From assembly GCF_020099395.1 (NCBI RefSeq), contig NZ_CP083590.1, positions 62,001-126,000 on the forward strand: DNA of 64,000 nucleotides, written 5' to 3'. The stretch is from Streptomyces mobaraensis (GTDB lineage Bacteria; Actinomycetota; Actinomycetes; Streptomycetales; Streptomycetaceae). Below, in pieces: positions 16,302 through 29,800 of the stretch; the stretch's first letter is position 1; each line of letters starts with the position of its first letter. Position numbers and translations under genes: made by a program. The notes beneath the pieces are model-generated. The model made no database searches. It was not told where the DNA came from and was given only the letters and a program-made list of their open reading frames with translations.

Positions 16302-16776
16302 GAGCGCGACGCCCCCTCGCGGCACGGGTCCGAGGTCCCTCCCACCGGCCCGCGCGGTACCCGGACGAATCTTCACGGGGATCACATGCCCCGGTATCAA
16401 CTCGCTGATGAGATCGCATCCTTGGCCTGGCGCCGGAGCGTAGCACGCGTGCGGCGCGGTGCGGACGCATCCGACGGCCCGCCCCCGGGCGGCCGAGCGT
16501 TCCCGGCCATACCGGTGGTGGTCGAATGCGCGACGGATATCGCTTGTACAGGGGAAAGACCCCGCGTCCGGTCCTTCGAGCTTTTCGCGAAACCGTCTGT
16601 GCGTATGCCCCCCGTGACTAACTTTCCGGTGACAGGGCCCGGCAACCGTGGCATTGATCACAAACAGGGCCAGGACCTGACGGAACATCAGAAAAGCGAA
16701 GCCATGACGCGAGGCCCCGGCGTGCCGGCCGGGCATCGCCGCGGCCGGGGCCGGGGACCCGCCGTCAAAGCCGTGC
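16302..16776. promoter_or_regulatory. Intergenic region between glycosyltransferase and terminal PKS genes
   Basis: These 475 bp lie between the start of the glycosyltransferase gene and the end of the terminal PKS gene, both on the minus strand. The space is large enough for a separate glycosyltransferase promoter and holds a terminator-like hairpin at its PKS end. Open frames here lack any domain. I could not identify a convincing -10/-35 pair. Confidence 0.4.
16713..16752. terminator. Candidate terminator after the PKS operon
   Basis: GGCCCCGGC (16713-16721) and GCCGGGGCC (16744-16752) pair perfectly over 9 bp with a 22-nt GC-rich loop, 25 bp beyond the stop codon of the thioesterase-bearing PKS. 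Confidence 0.55.
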
Positions 16777-19700
16777 TCAGCGCCCACCGCGGCGCTCGTC
16801 GAGTGCCGCGACCCACGCCTCGACGGCCTCGGCCGTCGTGTCCGACGCGCCTTCGAGGAGGGTGAAGTGGTTGCCGGGGACCTCGCGCAGGGTGTGCGCG
16901 GCGGGCCAGGAGGAACGCCAGTCGGCCTCGCCTTCCCCGGCCTCCGCCTGCCCGGGGAAGGGCTCCGTCGGCCGGACGAACAGCACGGGGGCCGCCACGG
17001 GCCCGGGGGCACACCGGGTGATGAAGAGGCTGTAGCGGCCCATGGCGGAGAGCCGGTCGGCGGTGAACGTCCCGAAGGCGTCCTCGCGTTCCAGCATGCC
17101 GTCCAGCATCCCCGCCCACAGCGCGTCGCCGCCGGTACCGGCGTCGTCGTCCGCGCCGTCGGTGGGCAGGTAGGTGTCCAGCAGGACGATCGCGGCGGGC
17201 CGCGTGCCGCCGGCCTCCAGCCGGCCGGCCGTGGCGTGCGCGAACTGTCCGCCCGACGAGTAGCCCACCAGGACGAACGGCTCGTCGCCCGCCAACTCCC
17301 GCACGCTGTGCGCGAAGTGGTCGACGGCGGCGTCCACGGACGCGGGCAGCGGTTCGCCGGCCGCGAAGCCGGGCGAGGTCACCACGTGCACGTCCCGCAC
17401 GCCCCGGAAGTGCGCGGCGAGCCGCGCGTACTGCTGGGGGCCGGCGAGGGCCATCGGCGACGGGAAGCAGATCAGGGCCGGGCCCCGGGAACCGCGGGCC
17501 AGGGTCACCGGCTCGCGCACGCCCCGCGCTTCGGCGGCGGTACGGAAGGAGGGGCGCAGGTCGGCCGCGGCGTTCAGCAGGGCGGTGCCCGCCGCCATTT
17601 TCCCCTCCCGGACCGCCGCCCGGAACAGCTCGCCCAGCGTCTCCGCCGGGCGCGGTACGGCGGACGCCTCGCGGACGGAACGCACAGCGCTGTCGGGGAG
17701 CGCGGGGGCCGTGTCCAGCGCGGCCCGCAGGTGCGCGGCGAGCCGGGCCGGGCTGCCGAGGTCGAACACCGCGGCGGGGTCGATGTCCAGCCCGGTGGCC
17801 CGCCCCAGGGCGCGGCGCAGTTCGGCGGCGGACAGCGAGTCCACGCCCGCCTCCAGGAACCCGCGTTCCGGGTCCACCTCGGCCACGGACCCATACCCCA
17901 GTACCAGGGCGACGTGTTCCACGACCACCTCGGTGAGCACCTTCTCCCTTTCCACGTCCGGGAGTTCGGCGAGCCGGGCGCGGAGCCGCTCGGGAGCGGC
18001 CGGGTCGTCCCGCGGTTCGGCGGCCTCCGGCGTGTCCTGTCCGGCGGTGCCGGAGCCGGGGCGGGAGCCGGAGCCGGAGCCGCCGAACAGGGCGGGCGAG
18101 TCGATCCAGTAGCGGCGGTGCTGGAACGCGTAGGTCGGCAGGTCCACCACACGCGCGCCACTGCCCTCGTGGAACGCCGCCCAGTCCACGGAGACACCGG
18201 CGGTGTACAGCCGTCCCACGCCCGCCACCACCGCCGGGGCCTCGTCCCGCCCCTTGCGCAGCAACGGCACGACGGCCGCCCGCTCGGCCTCGTCCGGCTC
18301 CAGGCACGCCTCCACCATGCCCGACAGCACCGCGTCGGGACCGACCTCCACGAACCTGACGGCACCACGCGCCACGGCGGCCCGCACGGCGTCGGCGAAG
18401 CGGACAGGGCGGCGGACGTGCTCGACCCAGTAGTCGGCGCTCGTCAACTCCTCGGCGGTGGCGAGCTGTCCGGTGACGGTCGACACGATCGGGATGCGCG
18501 GCTCGGCGAACGACAGGCCCGCCACGACCGTGCGGAAGTCCTCCAGCATCGGCTCCATCAGCGGGGAGTGGAAGGCGTGCGAGACCTTGAGCATCGAGGT
18601 CTTGCGGCCCTGCTCCCGCAGCTCCTCCACGATCGCGGCGACAGTGGCCCGGGCGCCGGAAACCACGACCGCACGCGGGCCGTTGACCGCGGCGACGGAA
18701 GCGTCCTCCGCGTCACCGAGGAGAGCGAGAGCTTCGTCCTCGGTGCACTGGAGGGCGGCCATGACCCCGCCCTCGGGCAGGGCCTGCATCAGCCGGCCAC
18801 GCGCGGCCACCAACGTGCAGGCGTCCTCCAGCGACAGCACCCCGGCGACATGCGCCGCCGCGATCTCCCCGATCGAGTGCCCGGCCAGCACCTCCGGACG
18901 CACACCCCACGACTCCACCAGTCGGAACAGTGCCGTCTCGATGGCGAACAGGGCGGGCTGTGCGTACTCCGTGCGGTTCAGCAGCTCGCCGTCCTCGCCG
19001 AAGAGAACGTCCTTGAGCGGAAGTTCGAGATGTGTGCACACCTCCTCCAGCGCCCGCGCGAACACCGGGAACGTCTCGTACAGTTCCCGGCCCATCCCCG
19101 CCCGCTGTGCGCCCTGCCCCGTGAAGAGGAAGGCGGTCTTGCCGGTGGTGCGGGCCGTGCCCTGGGCGAGCCCGGGGGCAGGGGTGCCGTCGGCGAGGGC
19201 GGTCAGGGCCGTGACGAGGTCCGCGCGGGTGCGTCCGGTGACGACGGCGCGGTGGTCGAAGTGGGCACGGGTCGTGGCCAGGGACAGACCGATCGACGCG
19301 AGGCCGTCGTCGTCCGAAAGCGCCTCCCGCAGGCGGCGGGCCTGGGCGCGCAGGGCCTGCGGGGTGGTGGCGGAGAGCGGCCAGAGCACCGGGCCCGTCA
19401 ACGTCTCCGGGGCGGAAGCGGGGGCCTCCTGCGGCGCTTCCTCCAGGATCACGTGCGCGTTCGTCCCGCTGATCCCGAAGGACGACACCGCCGCGCGGCG
19501 CGCCCTGTCCGACGTCCAGGGGCGGGCTTCGGTGAGGAGTTCCACGGCGCCCGCCGACCAGTCCACCTTCGACGACGGCGCGTCCACGTGCAGCGTCTTC
19601 GGCAGCACACCGTGACGCATCGCCATCACCATCTTGATGATGCCCGCCACACCCGCCGCCGCCTGCGTGTGACCGAGGTTCGACTTCACCGACCCCAGCC

Positions 19701-20859
19701 ACAACGGCCGTTCCGCCGGGCGGTCCTTGCCGTACGTCGCCAGCAGCGCCTGCGCCTCGATCGGATCGCCCAGCGTCGTCCCCGTACCGTGCGCCTCCAC
19801 CACGTCCACCTGCTCGGCCGACAGCCGCGCGCCGGCCAGCGCCGCACGGATCACCCGCTGCTGCGCCGGACCGTTCGGTGCCGTCAGTCCGTTGCTGGCG
19901 CCGTCCTGGTTGACCGCCGAGCCCCGGACGACCGCCAGCACCCTGTGCCCGTTCCGGCGCGCGTCCGACAGCCGCTCCACCACGAGCACGCCCACGCCCT
20001 CCGAGAACCCGGTGCCGTCCGCCGCCTCGGCGAAGGACTTGCACCGGCCGTCGGGGGACAGCCCGCGCTGGCGGCTGAAGTCGACGTACGTGCCCGGGGT
20101 GGCCATGACGGTGACGCCGGCCGCCAGCGCGAGCGAGCACTCGCCGTTGCGCAGGGCCTGCCCGGCCAGGTGCAGGGCGACCAGCGAGGACGAGCACGCC
20201 GTGTCCACCGACAGCGCCGGGCCCTCCAGCCCGAGCGTGTAGGCGACGCGGCCCGACACGACGCTGCCGCTGCCGTAGCTGTTGACGTAGTCGTGGTACA
20301 TGACGCCGGCGAACACGCCCGTCCTGCTGCCGCGAAGGGCGCGCGGGTCCAGCCGGGCGTGTTCCAGCGCCTCCCACGACGTCTCCAGCAGCAGCCGCTG
20401 CTGCGGGTCGAGGGCGTGGGCGTCGCGGGGTGCCACGCCGAAGAAGGCGGCGTCGAAGTGGGCGGCGTCGTAGAGGAATCCGCCGTGGCGGGTGGTGGAC
20501 GTGCCGTCGCTCCCGGCATCGGAGTCGGGATCGGGGTCGGGGTCGTACAGGGCGTCGACGTCCCAGCCCCGGTCCTCGGGGAACTCCGCTATGGCGTCGA
20601 TCTCCTCGCCGACCAGCCGCCACAGGTCCTCCGGGGAGCGGACGCCGCCCGGGTAGCGGCAGGCCATGCCGACGATGGCCAGCGGTTCGCGCAGGGCGCC
20701 GGACAGTCTCCGGTTCTGTTCGCGCAGCCGCTCGGTCTCCTTGAGCGAGGTCCGGAGGGCGTCGACGAGCTTGGCCTCCGGGGCGGCGACGGCCTGCCGG
20801 GGCGCGGGGCCGGGCCGGCCGGGCCGGCTCGGCTGACTGGGCTGACTGGGCTGGGTCAT
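16777..20859 (-). CDS. Type I PKS, terminal module: KS-AT-ACP-TE
   Basis: This 1360-residue protein holds the last extension module and the release domain. It begins with a Pro/Ser/Gln repeat and a docking helix (about 35-55), followed by KS (about 60-475; Cys222 in TVDTACSSS), AT (about 570-900; Ser662 in GHSIGE, with HAFH, a malonyl-CoA signature), ACP (Ser1008 in GVDSLS) and TE (about 1115-1345; Ser1201 in GYSSGG; His in GNHFTL). No KR, DH or ER lies between AT and ACP, so the last beta-keto group should stay. The TE probably closes the macrolactam with the starter amine. The start lies 7 bp after the stop of the three-module gene, so the two are co-translated. Confidence 0.93.
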   Translation of the reverse strand: MTQPSQPSQPSRPGRPGPAPRQAVAAPEAKLVDALRTSLKETERLREQNRRLSGALREPLAIVGMACRYPGGVRSPEDLWRLVGEEIDAIAEFPEDRGWDVDALYDPDPDPDSDAGSDGTSTTRHGGFLYDAAHFDAAFFGVAPRDAHALDPQQRLLLETSWEALEHARLDPRALRGSRTGVFAGVMYHDYVNSYGSGSVVSGRVAYTLGLEGPALSVDTACSSSLVALHLAGQALRNGECSLALAAGVTVMATPGTYVDFSRQRGLSPDGRCKSFAEAADGTGFSEGVGVLVVERLSDARRNGHRVLAVVRGSAVNQDGASNGLTAPNGPAQQRVIRAALAGARLSAEQVDVVEAHGTGTTLGDPIEAQALLATYGKDRPAERPLWLGSVKSNLGHTQAAAGVAGIIKMVMAMRHGVLPKTLHVDAPSSKVDWSAGAVELLTEARPWTSDRARRAAVSSFGISGTNAHVILEEAPQEAPASAPETLTGPVLWPLSATTPQALRAQARRLREALSDDDGLASIGLSLATTRAHFDHRAVVTGRTRADLVTALTALADGTPAPGLAQGTARTTGKTAFLFTGQGAQRAGMGRELYETFPVFARALEEVCTHLELPLKDVLFGEDGELLNRTEYAQPALFAIETALFRLVESWGVRPEVLAGHSIGEIAAAHVAGVLSLEDACTLVAARGRLMQALPEGGVMAALQCTEDEALALLGDAEDASVAAVNGPRAVVVSGARATVAAIVEELREQGRKTSMLKVSHAFHSPLMEPMLEDFRTVVAGLSFAEPRIPIVSTVTGQLATAEELTSADYWVEHVRRPVRFADAVRAAVARGAVRFVEVGPDAVLSGMVEACLEPDEAERAAVVPLLRKGRDEAPAVVAGVGRLYTAGVSVDWAAFHEGSGARVVDLPTYAFQHRRYWIDSPALFGGSGSGSRPGSGTAGQDTPEAAEPRDDPAAPERLRARLAELPDVEREKVLTEVVVEHVALVLGYGSVAEVDPERGFLEAGVDSLSAAELRRALGRATGLDIDPAAVFDLGSPARLAAHLRAALDTAPALPDSAVRSVREASAVPRPAETLGELFRAAVREGKMAAGTALLNAAADLRPSFRTAAEARGVREPVTLARGSRGPALICFPSPMALAGPQQYARLAAHFRGVRDVHVVTSPGFAAGEPLPASVDAAVDHFAHSVRELAGDEPFVLVGYSSGGQFAHATAGRLEAGGTRPAAIVLLDTYLPTDGADDDAGTGGDALWAGMLDGMLEREDAFGTFTADRLSAMGRYSLFITRCAPGPVAAPVLFVRPTEPFPGQAEAGEGEADWRSSWPAAHTLREVPGNHFTLLEGASDTTAEAVEAWVAALDERRGGR

Positions 20860-20866
20860 GGTGATG

Positions 20867-23800
20867 TCACTTCTCCCGCGTCATGTCAGTGACGTCGAGG
20901 ACGTCGACGTCCTGGTGGCCCGGTCCGCCGTCCTCCTCCGGGTCTCCCCCGAAGACGTCGTAGGCGTCGTAGGCGTGGTCGTCCTCCGCGTTATACGTTC
21001 CGTCCGCTCCGTCGCCGTCCCCCGCCGCGCCCGTGTCGGCGAGGGCCATGCTGATCAGGGCGTCGGTGTCCATCGCGTCGATGGAGTACGCGGCGCCGCC
21101 CGCCTCCTCGTCGGCGGCCAGGGCGTCGGTGCCGAGTCCCGCGAGCTCCAGGAGGCTGTCCACCAGGCCGGCCTCCCGCAGCCGGGAGAGCGGGATGGCG
21201 GCGAGCGCCGCGCGGACGCGGTCCTCGGCCGAACCGGAACCGCTCCCGTCCGCCGCCGGCTCCTCCTCCAGCCGGGGTGCGAGCTCCTCCCACAGGTGGT
21301 CGGCGACGGCCCGGCTGCTCGGGTGGTCGAAGGTGAGCGCGGCGGGGAGCCGGAGGCCGGTGGCGGCGTTGAGGCGGTTGCGGAACTCGACGGCGGTCAG
21401 CGAGTCGAAGCCCAGGGCGTTGAACGACCGGTCGGCGTCGACGCCCTCGGCGTCGGTGTGCCCGAGCACCGCCACGACCTGCGCCCGGACCACCTCCGTC
21501 AGCAGGTCCCGGCGGTCCGCCGCGGGCGTCTCCGCCAGGCGGGCGAGCAGGTCCCCGGTGCCGGCGGACGGCTCCTGGGCCGACCGCGCGGTGCGCCGGG
21601 CCGTCGTCCGGACCAGGCCGCGGAAGAGGGGCGGCAGCTCTCCGGGATCGCCCTGCGCCAGGAGGCGCGGGTCCAGCGCGACCGGGACGAGCAGTGCCTC
21701 GTCCGGGGGCGCGAACCGCCCGCTGCCGGTGAACGCCGCGTCGAACAGCGCCAGCCCCTCCTTGGCGGAGAGCGCGCCGGCGCCCGAGCGCGCCATGCGC
21801 CGTACGTCCGCGTCGCTCAGCCCGCCGGCCATCCCGCTGTCGTCCGCCCACATGCCCCAGGCCAGCGAGGTCACCGGCAGCCCCGCTGCCCGGCGGTGGT
21901 GTGCCAGGGCGTCCAGGAAGGCGTTGGCGGCCGCGTAGTTGCCCTGCCCCGGTACGCCCAGGGCGCCGGCGATGGAGGAGAAGAGGACGAACGCGGACAG
22001 GTCGAGGCCGCGCGTCAGCTCGTGCAGGTTCCAGGCCGCGTCGGCCTTGGGCCGGAGCACGGTGTCCATGCGGTCGGGGGTCAGCGAGCCGATGACGCCG
22101 TCGTCGAGCGCGCCGGCGACGTGCACCACGGCGGTCAACGGGTGCTCGGCGGGTACGGAGCCGAGGAGCGCCGCCAGCCGGCCGCGGTCGGCGATGTCGC
22201 AGGCGGCGAACGTCACCTCGGCGCCTAGTTCCGCCAGTTCGGCCGCCAGCTCCGGGGCGCCCGGGGCGTCCGGGCCGCGGCGGCTGGCCAGCAGGAGGCG
22301 CCGTGCCCCGTGCTCGGCCACCAGGTGGCGGGCGACCAGCACGCCCAGGGCGCCGGTGGCACCCGTGACGAGGATCGTGCCGTGCTCCTCGCGGTCCTCG
22401 CCGGAGTCGGTGGTGCGGACGGTCGCGGGGACCCGGGCCAGCCGGGGTACGGACAACTCACCGTCGCGGACGGCGACATACTCCTCTCCGGCGGCCAGTG
22501 CGCGGGGCAGGGCGGCGAGGGAGGCGTCGGTGCCGTCGGTGTCGACGAGCACGATCCGGCCGGGGTTCTCCGCCTGGGCCGACCGCACCAGCCCGCCCAC
22601 CGCGGCGCCCGCGAGGTCGGTGACCTCGCCGCCGCCCGCCGGTGCCGCTCCCCGGGTGACCACGACGAGCGTCGAGCCGGCGAACCGCTCGTCCGCCAGC
22701 CAGGACTGGAGGTCGGCCAGCATCCGGTGGGTACGCTCCCGTGCCGCACCGGCCTCGTCGCCTCCCGTGCCCTCGGCCACGGCCGGCAGCACGACGACGT
22801 CCGTCGTACCGGCGTCCGGCAGTCCGGAGGCCGCTTCGGCGCTCGTCACCTGACCGGCCGCGGCCAGCACCCGCGACCAGGCGGACGCGCCCGGGCCGAC
22901 CACCGTCCACGTCCCGGCGGGGACGCGGACGGGCGACGGGACCGGGGTCCAGTCGACGCGGTAGAGGGAGTCGTGGTACTCGGCACGGGCCTGGGCGAGT
23001 TGCTCCTCGGAGATCGGCCGTACGTCCAGCCGCTCCACCGAGACCACCGGCCGGCCGGTGGCATCCGCCACCTCCAGCGCCACCGCACCCTCGCCCAGAG
23101 GCGACACCCGCACCCGCAGCGCCGAGGCACCCGTCGCGTGCAGCTCCACACCGGACCAGGCGAACGGCAGACCGGCCCGCTCCCCCACCCCGGTGAGGCC
23201 CACCGCGTGCAGGGCGGCGTCCAACACGGCCGGGTGCAGGCCGAATCCGTCGACGCTCACGCCGTCCGGCAGCGCCACCTCGGCGAACACCTCGTCACCC
23301 GACCGCCACGCGGACCGCAGCCCCCGGAACACCGGCCCGTACACGAGACCGCCGTCGGTGTACCGCTCGTACAGGCCCTCGACCGGCAGGGGCTCCGCGC
23401 CCTCCGGGGGCCAGACGCCGAGGGTGGCACCACCGGCGCCGGGGCTCACCGTGCCCAGGACGCCGCTCGCGTGCCGGACCCACACGCCGTCGCCCAGCGT
23501 GTCCTCAGAGCGTGAGTGAATACTGAAAGCGCGGTCTCCCGAAGCGTCGGGAGCGTCGACCACGAGCTGGGTGTGCACGTCCCCCTGCTCGGGGAGGACC
23601 AGCGGCGCCTCCAGGGCCATCTCCGACAGAACCGTGCGTCCCACCTGGTCACCGGCCGCGATGGCCAGATCCACGAAGCCCGTGCCGGGGAAGAGGACGG
23701 TGTCCCCGATCGCGTGGTCGGCGAGCCAGGGGTGGGTCCGGAGGGAGAGCCGGCCGGAGAACAGCAGCCCGTCCGAACCGGCCAGCGACACCGGCTTCCC

Positions 23801-26800
23801 CAGCAGCGCATGACCGCCGGCACTGGAGGCCGCGCCGAACGGGGAGTAGCCGTCGATCCAGTAACGGCGGCGCTGGAAGGGGTAGGTGGGCAGGTCGACC
23901 GGCCGGGTGGGGGCTGTGGGGTGGAGGGCCTGCCAGTCGACGGGCCGGCCCTGGACCCACAGGCGGGCGAAGGTGGTGAGGGCCTCGGCGGCTTCCGGGC
24001 GGTTGCGGCGCTGGAGGGGGACGCAGGTGGCGGTGGTGTGGTCGGCCGCCATGGCGGTGAGGACGGCGTCGGGGCCGATCTCCAGGAAGGTGGTGATGCC
24101 GTCGGTGGTCAGGGTCGAGACCGCGTCGGCGAAGCGGACCGGGCGGCGGACGTGCTCCACCCAGTAGTCGACGCTCGTCAACTCCTCGGCTGCTGCCGCC
24201 ATTCCGGTGACGGTGGAGACGATCGGGATGCGCGGCTCCGTGAAGGACAATCCCGCCACGACCGTGCGGAAGTCCTCCAGCATCGGCTCCATCAGCGGGG
24301 AGTGGAAGGCGTGCGAGACCTTCAGCAGTGAGGTCTTGCGGCCCTGCTCCCGCAGCTCCTCCACGATCGCAGTGACAGTGGCCCGGGCGCCGGAAACCAC
24401 GACCGCACGCGGGCCGTTGACCGCAGCAACGGAAGCGTCCTCCGCGTCACCGAGAAGGGCGAGTGCTTCGTCCTCGGTGCACTGGAGGGCCGCCATGACC
24501 CCGCCCTCGGGCAGGGCCTGCATCAACCGGCCGCGTGCCGCCACCAGCGTGCAGGCGTCCTCCAACGGGAGCACCCCGGCGACATGCGCCGCCGCGATCT
24601 CACCGATCGAGTGCCCGGCCAGCACCTCCGGACGCACACCCCACGACTCCACCAGCCGGAACAGTGCCGTCTCGACGGCGAACAGCGCCGGCTGCGCGTA
24701 CTCCGTACGGTTCAGCAGCTCCCCGTCCTCGCCGAACAGGACCTTCTTGAGCGGCAGTTCGAGGCGTGCACACACCTCATCCAGCGCCTTGGCGAACACC
24801 GGGAACGCTTCGTACAGCTCCCGGCCCATCCCGACCCGCTGTGCCCCCTGTCCAGTGAACAGGAACGCCAGCCGGCCCTCGCTGGCCGTCCCCCGCACCA
24901 GACCCGCCGCGTCCTGCCCGGCCGCCAGCGCGGCGAGCCCGGCGGTGAGGTCCGCGCGGTTGGTGCCGGTGAGCACGGCACGGTGTTCCAGCTGCGCCCG
25001 CGTTGTGGCCAGCGCCACCGCCACCTCCCGCAGCCCCGGAGCGTCCTCGCGCTCCAGCAGGTCCAGCAGCTGCGCCGCCTGGGTCTTCAGGGCGTCGGCG
25101 GTCGCGGCGGACACGGGCCAGAGCGGCGCCGGGGAGTTGTCCGCCTCCTGCTCGGCGGGGACGGGTTCGGGGGCGGCCTGTTCGATGATGACGTGCGCGT
25201 TGGTGCCGCTGATACCGAAGGACGACACCGCCGCGCGCCTGACGCCGTGGAACTCCCAGGGGCGGGCTTCGGTGAGGAGTTCCACCGCGCCCGCCGACCA
25301 GTCCACCTTCGACGACGGCGTGTCCACGTGCAGCGTCCGCGGCAGGACGCCGTTGCGCATCGCCATCACCATCTTGATGATGCCCGCGACGCCCGCCGCC
25401 GCCTGGGTGTGGCCCAGGTTGGACTTGATGGAGCCGAGCCACAGCGGCCGTTCGGGAGCGCGGTCGCGGCCGTAGGTCGCCAGCAGCGCCTGGGCCTCGA
25501 TCGGGTCGCCCAGCACCGTGCCGGTGCCGTGGGCCTCCACCGCGTCCACCTGGTCCGCCGACAGCCGCGCGTTGGCCAGCGCCGCACGGATCACGCGCTG
25601 CTGGGACGGGCCGTTGGGAGCCGTCAGCCCGTTGCTGGCGCCGTCCTGGTTGACCGCCGAGCCGCGGACGACCGCCAGCACCTGGTGCCCGTTGCGGCGC
25701 GCGTCCGACAGCCGCTCGACCACGAGCACGCCGACGCCCTCGGACCAGCCGGTGCCGTCCGCGGCGTCGGCGAAGGACTTGCACCGGCCGTCGCGCGCCA
25801 GGCCGCGCTGGCGGCTGAACTCGATGAAGGTGGCCGGGGTGGACATCACGGTCACGCCGCCGACCAGGGCCAGCGAGCAGTCGCCGTTGCGCAGGGCCTG
25901 GCCGGCCAGGTGCAGGGCGACGAGGGAGGACGAGCAGGCCGTGTCCACCGTCACCGCCGGGCCCTCCAGGCCGTAGGTGTAGGCGATGCGGCCGGAGACG
26001 ATGCTGCCCGCGCTGTGGCTGGTGGGGTAGTCGTGGTACATGACGCCGGCGAAGACGCCGGTTTTGCTGCCCTTGACCGTCGCGGGGTCGATGCCGGCGC
26101 GCTCGAACGCCTCCCAGGACGTCTCCAGCAGCAGCCGCTGCTGCGGGTCGGTGCTCAGTGCCTCGTTCGGGCTGATCCGGAAGAAGTCCGCGTCGAAGTC
26201 GGCGGCGTCGTGCAGGAAGCCGCCCTTGTCGACGTAGGTGGTGTCCGGGCGTTCGGCGTCCGGGTCGAAGAGCGCGTCGATGTCCCAGCCGCGGTCGTCG
26301 GGGAACGCGGAGACGGAGTCGCGGCCGTCGGCGACCAGTCGCCACAGGTCCTCGGGGGACGCGATGCCGCCCGGGTAGCGGCAGGCCATGCCGACGATGA
26401 CGATCGGGTCGTCGCCGTGGGCGCTCTCCTGGACGGCCGGGGTGCCGGTGGGCGTGTCGAGCGTGCCGAGGAGTTCGTCGTGGAGGTGGCGCGCGAGATC
26501 GCCGGCGGTCGGGTAGTCGAAGACGAGCGTGGCCGGGAGCCGCAGGCCGGTCACGGTGTTGAGGCTGTTGCGCAGTTCGACGGCGGTCAGCGAGTCGAAG
26601 CCCAGGTCGTTGAAGGCCCGGTCCGGCGCGATCGCGGCCGGGTTGGCGTGCCCCAGGACCGCGGCCACCTGGCCGCGCACGACGGCGAGCAGGGCGCGTT
26701 CCCGCTCGGCCGGCAGGAGCGCGGACAGCTGCCGGTGCAGGGTGTCGGCGGTGCCGCCGTCGCTAACGGCCGCGGTGCGCCGGACGGCGGGGACGAGGTG

Positions 26801-29800
26801 GTGGTAGAGGGTCGGGAGGGACGGGCCTTGTGCCCGCAGCGCCTCGACATCCAGACGCACCGGCACCAACGCGGCGTCCGCGCGTGCCCCGACCCCGAGG
26901 AGCCGCAGCCCCTCGTCCGTCGACAGAGGCAGCACGCCACCACGAGCCATCCGGGCACGGTCACCCTCCGAGAGACCACCGCCCATACCACCCACCTCGC
27001 CCCACAGACCCCAGGCCAGCGCGGCGCCCGGCAGGCCGGACGCCACCCGCGACTCCACCAGACCGTCGAGGAAGGCGTTCGCGGCCGCGTAGTTGCCCTG
27101 ACCCGGCGCACCCAGCACACCCGCAGCCGACGAGAACACCACGAACGCGTCCAACGACAACCCGGCCGTCAACTCATGCAGGTTCCAGCCGCCCAGCACC
27201 TTCGGACGCAGCACAGCGGCCAACCGCTCCACCGACAGCGAGCCCACCAGACCGTCATCCAGCACACCCGCCGCATGCACCACCGCACGCAGCGGGAACT
27301 CCTCGCCGATCGCCGCCAGCACCCCGGCCAGCGCCTCACGGTCCGCCACATCACAGGCCGCGACGTCGACCGACACCGCACCCGCCTCCAGCAGCGAAGC
27401 CACCAACGCCTGAGCACCCTCGGCCGCACCACCACGACGCGACGTCAACACCAGACGCCGCACCCCGCGCTCCACCACCAGCCAACGGGCCACCACCGCA
27501 CCCAGACCACTCAGACCACCCGTCACCAACACCGTGCCGTCATCCGACACCAAGTCCTCGGCGGCAGCCGGAACAGCCGCACGCACCAGACGCGGCGTGA
27601 ACAACGCACCGTCCCGTAGGGCGAGTTGCTGCTCGCCCGCCGCGAGGACGCGGCTCAACAGGTCCGAAGGCAGCTCATCCCCGTCCAGGTCCACGAGCAC
27701 GATCCGGTCCGGGTGCTCGGCCTGCGCCGACCGCACCAGACCGCCCACCGCCGCGCCCGCCAGGTCGGCCACGTCCGAGCCGCCGGCCGACACCGCGCCG
27801 CGCGTCACGACGACCAGCCGCGACCGCGCACACCGCTCGTCCTCCAGCCACGCCTGTACGGCCGACAGCGCACGCTCCAGCACCGCGCTCACGTCGCCGG
27901 GCACCTCCGGTATCGCACCGCCGAACGCCCGCAGCACCACCGCGTCCGGCTCTCCGGACACACCCGCCAGATCCTCGAAGTCCACGACGACGGGAACCGA
28001 TTCGGACACCGTCGTCGCCATCACCGCCGGCACCCAGTCCACGCGGTACAGCGACTCGGGGTATTCGGCGCGCGCCTGGGCCAGTTGCTCCTCGGAGATC
28101 GGCCGTACGTCCAGCCGCTCCACCGAGACCACCGGCCGGCCGGTGGCATCCGCCACCTCCAGCGCCACCGCACCCTCGCCCAGAGGCGACACCCGCACCC
28201 GCAGCGCCGAAGCACCCGTCGCGTGCAACTCCACACCGGACCAGGCGAACGGCAGACCGGCCCGCTCCCCCACCCCCGTCAGACCCACCGCGTGCAGCGC
28301 CGCGTCCAACACGGCCGGATGCACGCCGAACCCGTCCACACTCACACCGTCCGGCAGCGCCACCTCGGCGAACACCTCGTCACCCGACCGCCACGCGGCC
28401 CGCAGCCCCCGGAACACCGGCCCGTACACCAGCCCGCCCTCGGCGTACCGCTCGTACACGCCGTCCAGCGGCACCGGCTCCGCGCCCTCCGGTGGCCACA
28501 CACCGAGAACGGAACCACCGTCACCGCGACGCACCGCGCCCAGGGCGCCGCTCGCGTGCCGCACCCACACACCGTCGCCGGCCCCGTCCTCGCCACGGGA
28601 GTACACGCGCACCGAGCGGCCGCCGGTGCTCTCGGGCGCGCCCACCACCACCTGCACCTGAACGCCGCCGCGCGCGGGCAGGACCAGCGGGGCCTCCAGC
28701 GTCAGGTCGTCCAGGACGCCGCAGCCGACCTGGTCGCCCGCCCGGATGGCCAGCTCCACGAAGCCGGTGCCGGGGAAGAAGACGGAGCCGCCGACGACGT
28801 GGTCGGCCAGCCAGGGGTGGGTGTGGACGGAGAGGCGTCCGGTGAAGAGGAAGCCCGCCGAGTCGGCGAGCGCCACGGCCGCGCCGAGCAGGGGGTGGTC
28901 GGTGGCGCCGAGGCCGATGGCCGCCGGGTCGCCCTGGTCGGCCGGGGCCTGGGACCAGAAGCGGCGGCGCTGGAAGGCGTAGGTGGGGAGGTCGACGCGC
29001 CGGGCGCCGCTGCCCTCGAATAGTGCCGCCCAGTCGACGTCGCCGCCGGCCGCGTACAGCCGGCCGAGGCCGGTCAGCAGCGACCGCGCCTCGGGCCGAC
29101 CCTTGCGCAGCAGCGGTACGCAGCACACCGCGCCCTCCGGCCGTTCCGCGTCGTCCGCCGCCAGGCTCGTCTGCGCGAGGCCGGTCAGGACACCGTCGGG
29201 GCCGATCTCGACGAAGCGCGTCGCCCCGCGGTCCGCCGCGCCGCGGACGCCGGCGTCGAAGCGCACGGCCTCGCTGACGTGCCGCAGCCAGTACGCGACG
29301 GAGCACAGCTCCTGCGGGCCGGCCACGTCGCCGGTGACGTTGGACACGACGGTCAGGCGGGGCTCGGCGAAGGTCAGTTGCTCCAGGACCTGCCGGAAGG
29401 CGTCCAGCATCGGTTCCATCAGCGGTGAGTGGAAGGCGTGCGACACCTTCAGGCGGGACGTCTTGCGCCCCTGGTCCCGCAACTGCCCGGCGATGCGCTC
29501 CACTTCGGCCTCGGGGCCGGAGAGGACTACGGAGCGGGGGCCGTTGACGGCGGCCAGGCCGGTCCGGTCGGCCGTCGCGAGCAGCGGCAGGACCTCGTCC
29601 TCCGTCGCCTCGACCGCGATCATGGCGCCGCCGGCCGGGAGTTCCTGCATCAGCCGGCCGCGCGCGGCGACCAGCCGGCAGGCGTCCGCGAGGGTGAGCA
29701 CCCCGGCGGCGTGCGCGGCGGCGATCTCCCCGATGGAGTGGCCCATCACCACGTCCGGGCGCACGCCCCAGGTCTCCAGGAGGCGGTAGAGGGCCACCTC

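Noticed and set aside
16302..17012. N-terminal extension of the glycosyltransferase frame
   Set aside because: It would overlap the thioesterase gene. The added residues lack homology, and a good Shine-Dalgarno precedes the ATG at 16301.
24584..27619. Long antisense open frame of about 1000 codons
   Set aside because: A mirror of PKS modules B and C; low-complexity composition and no start signal.
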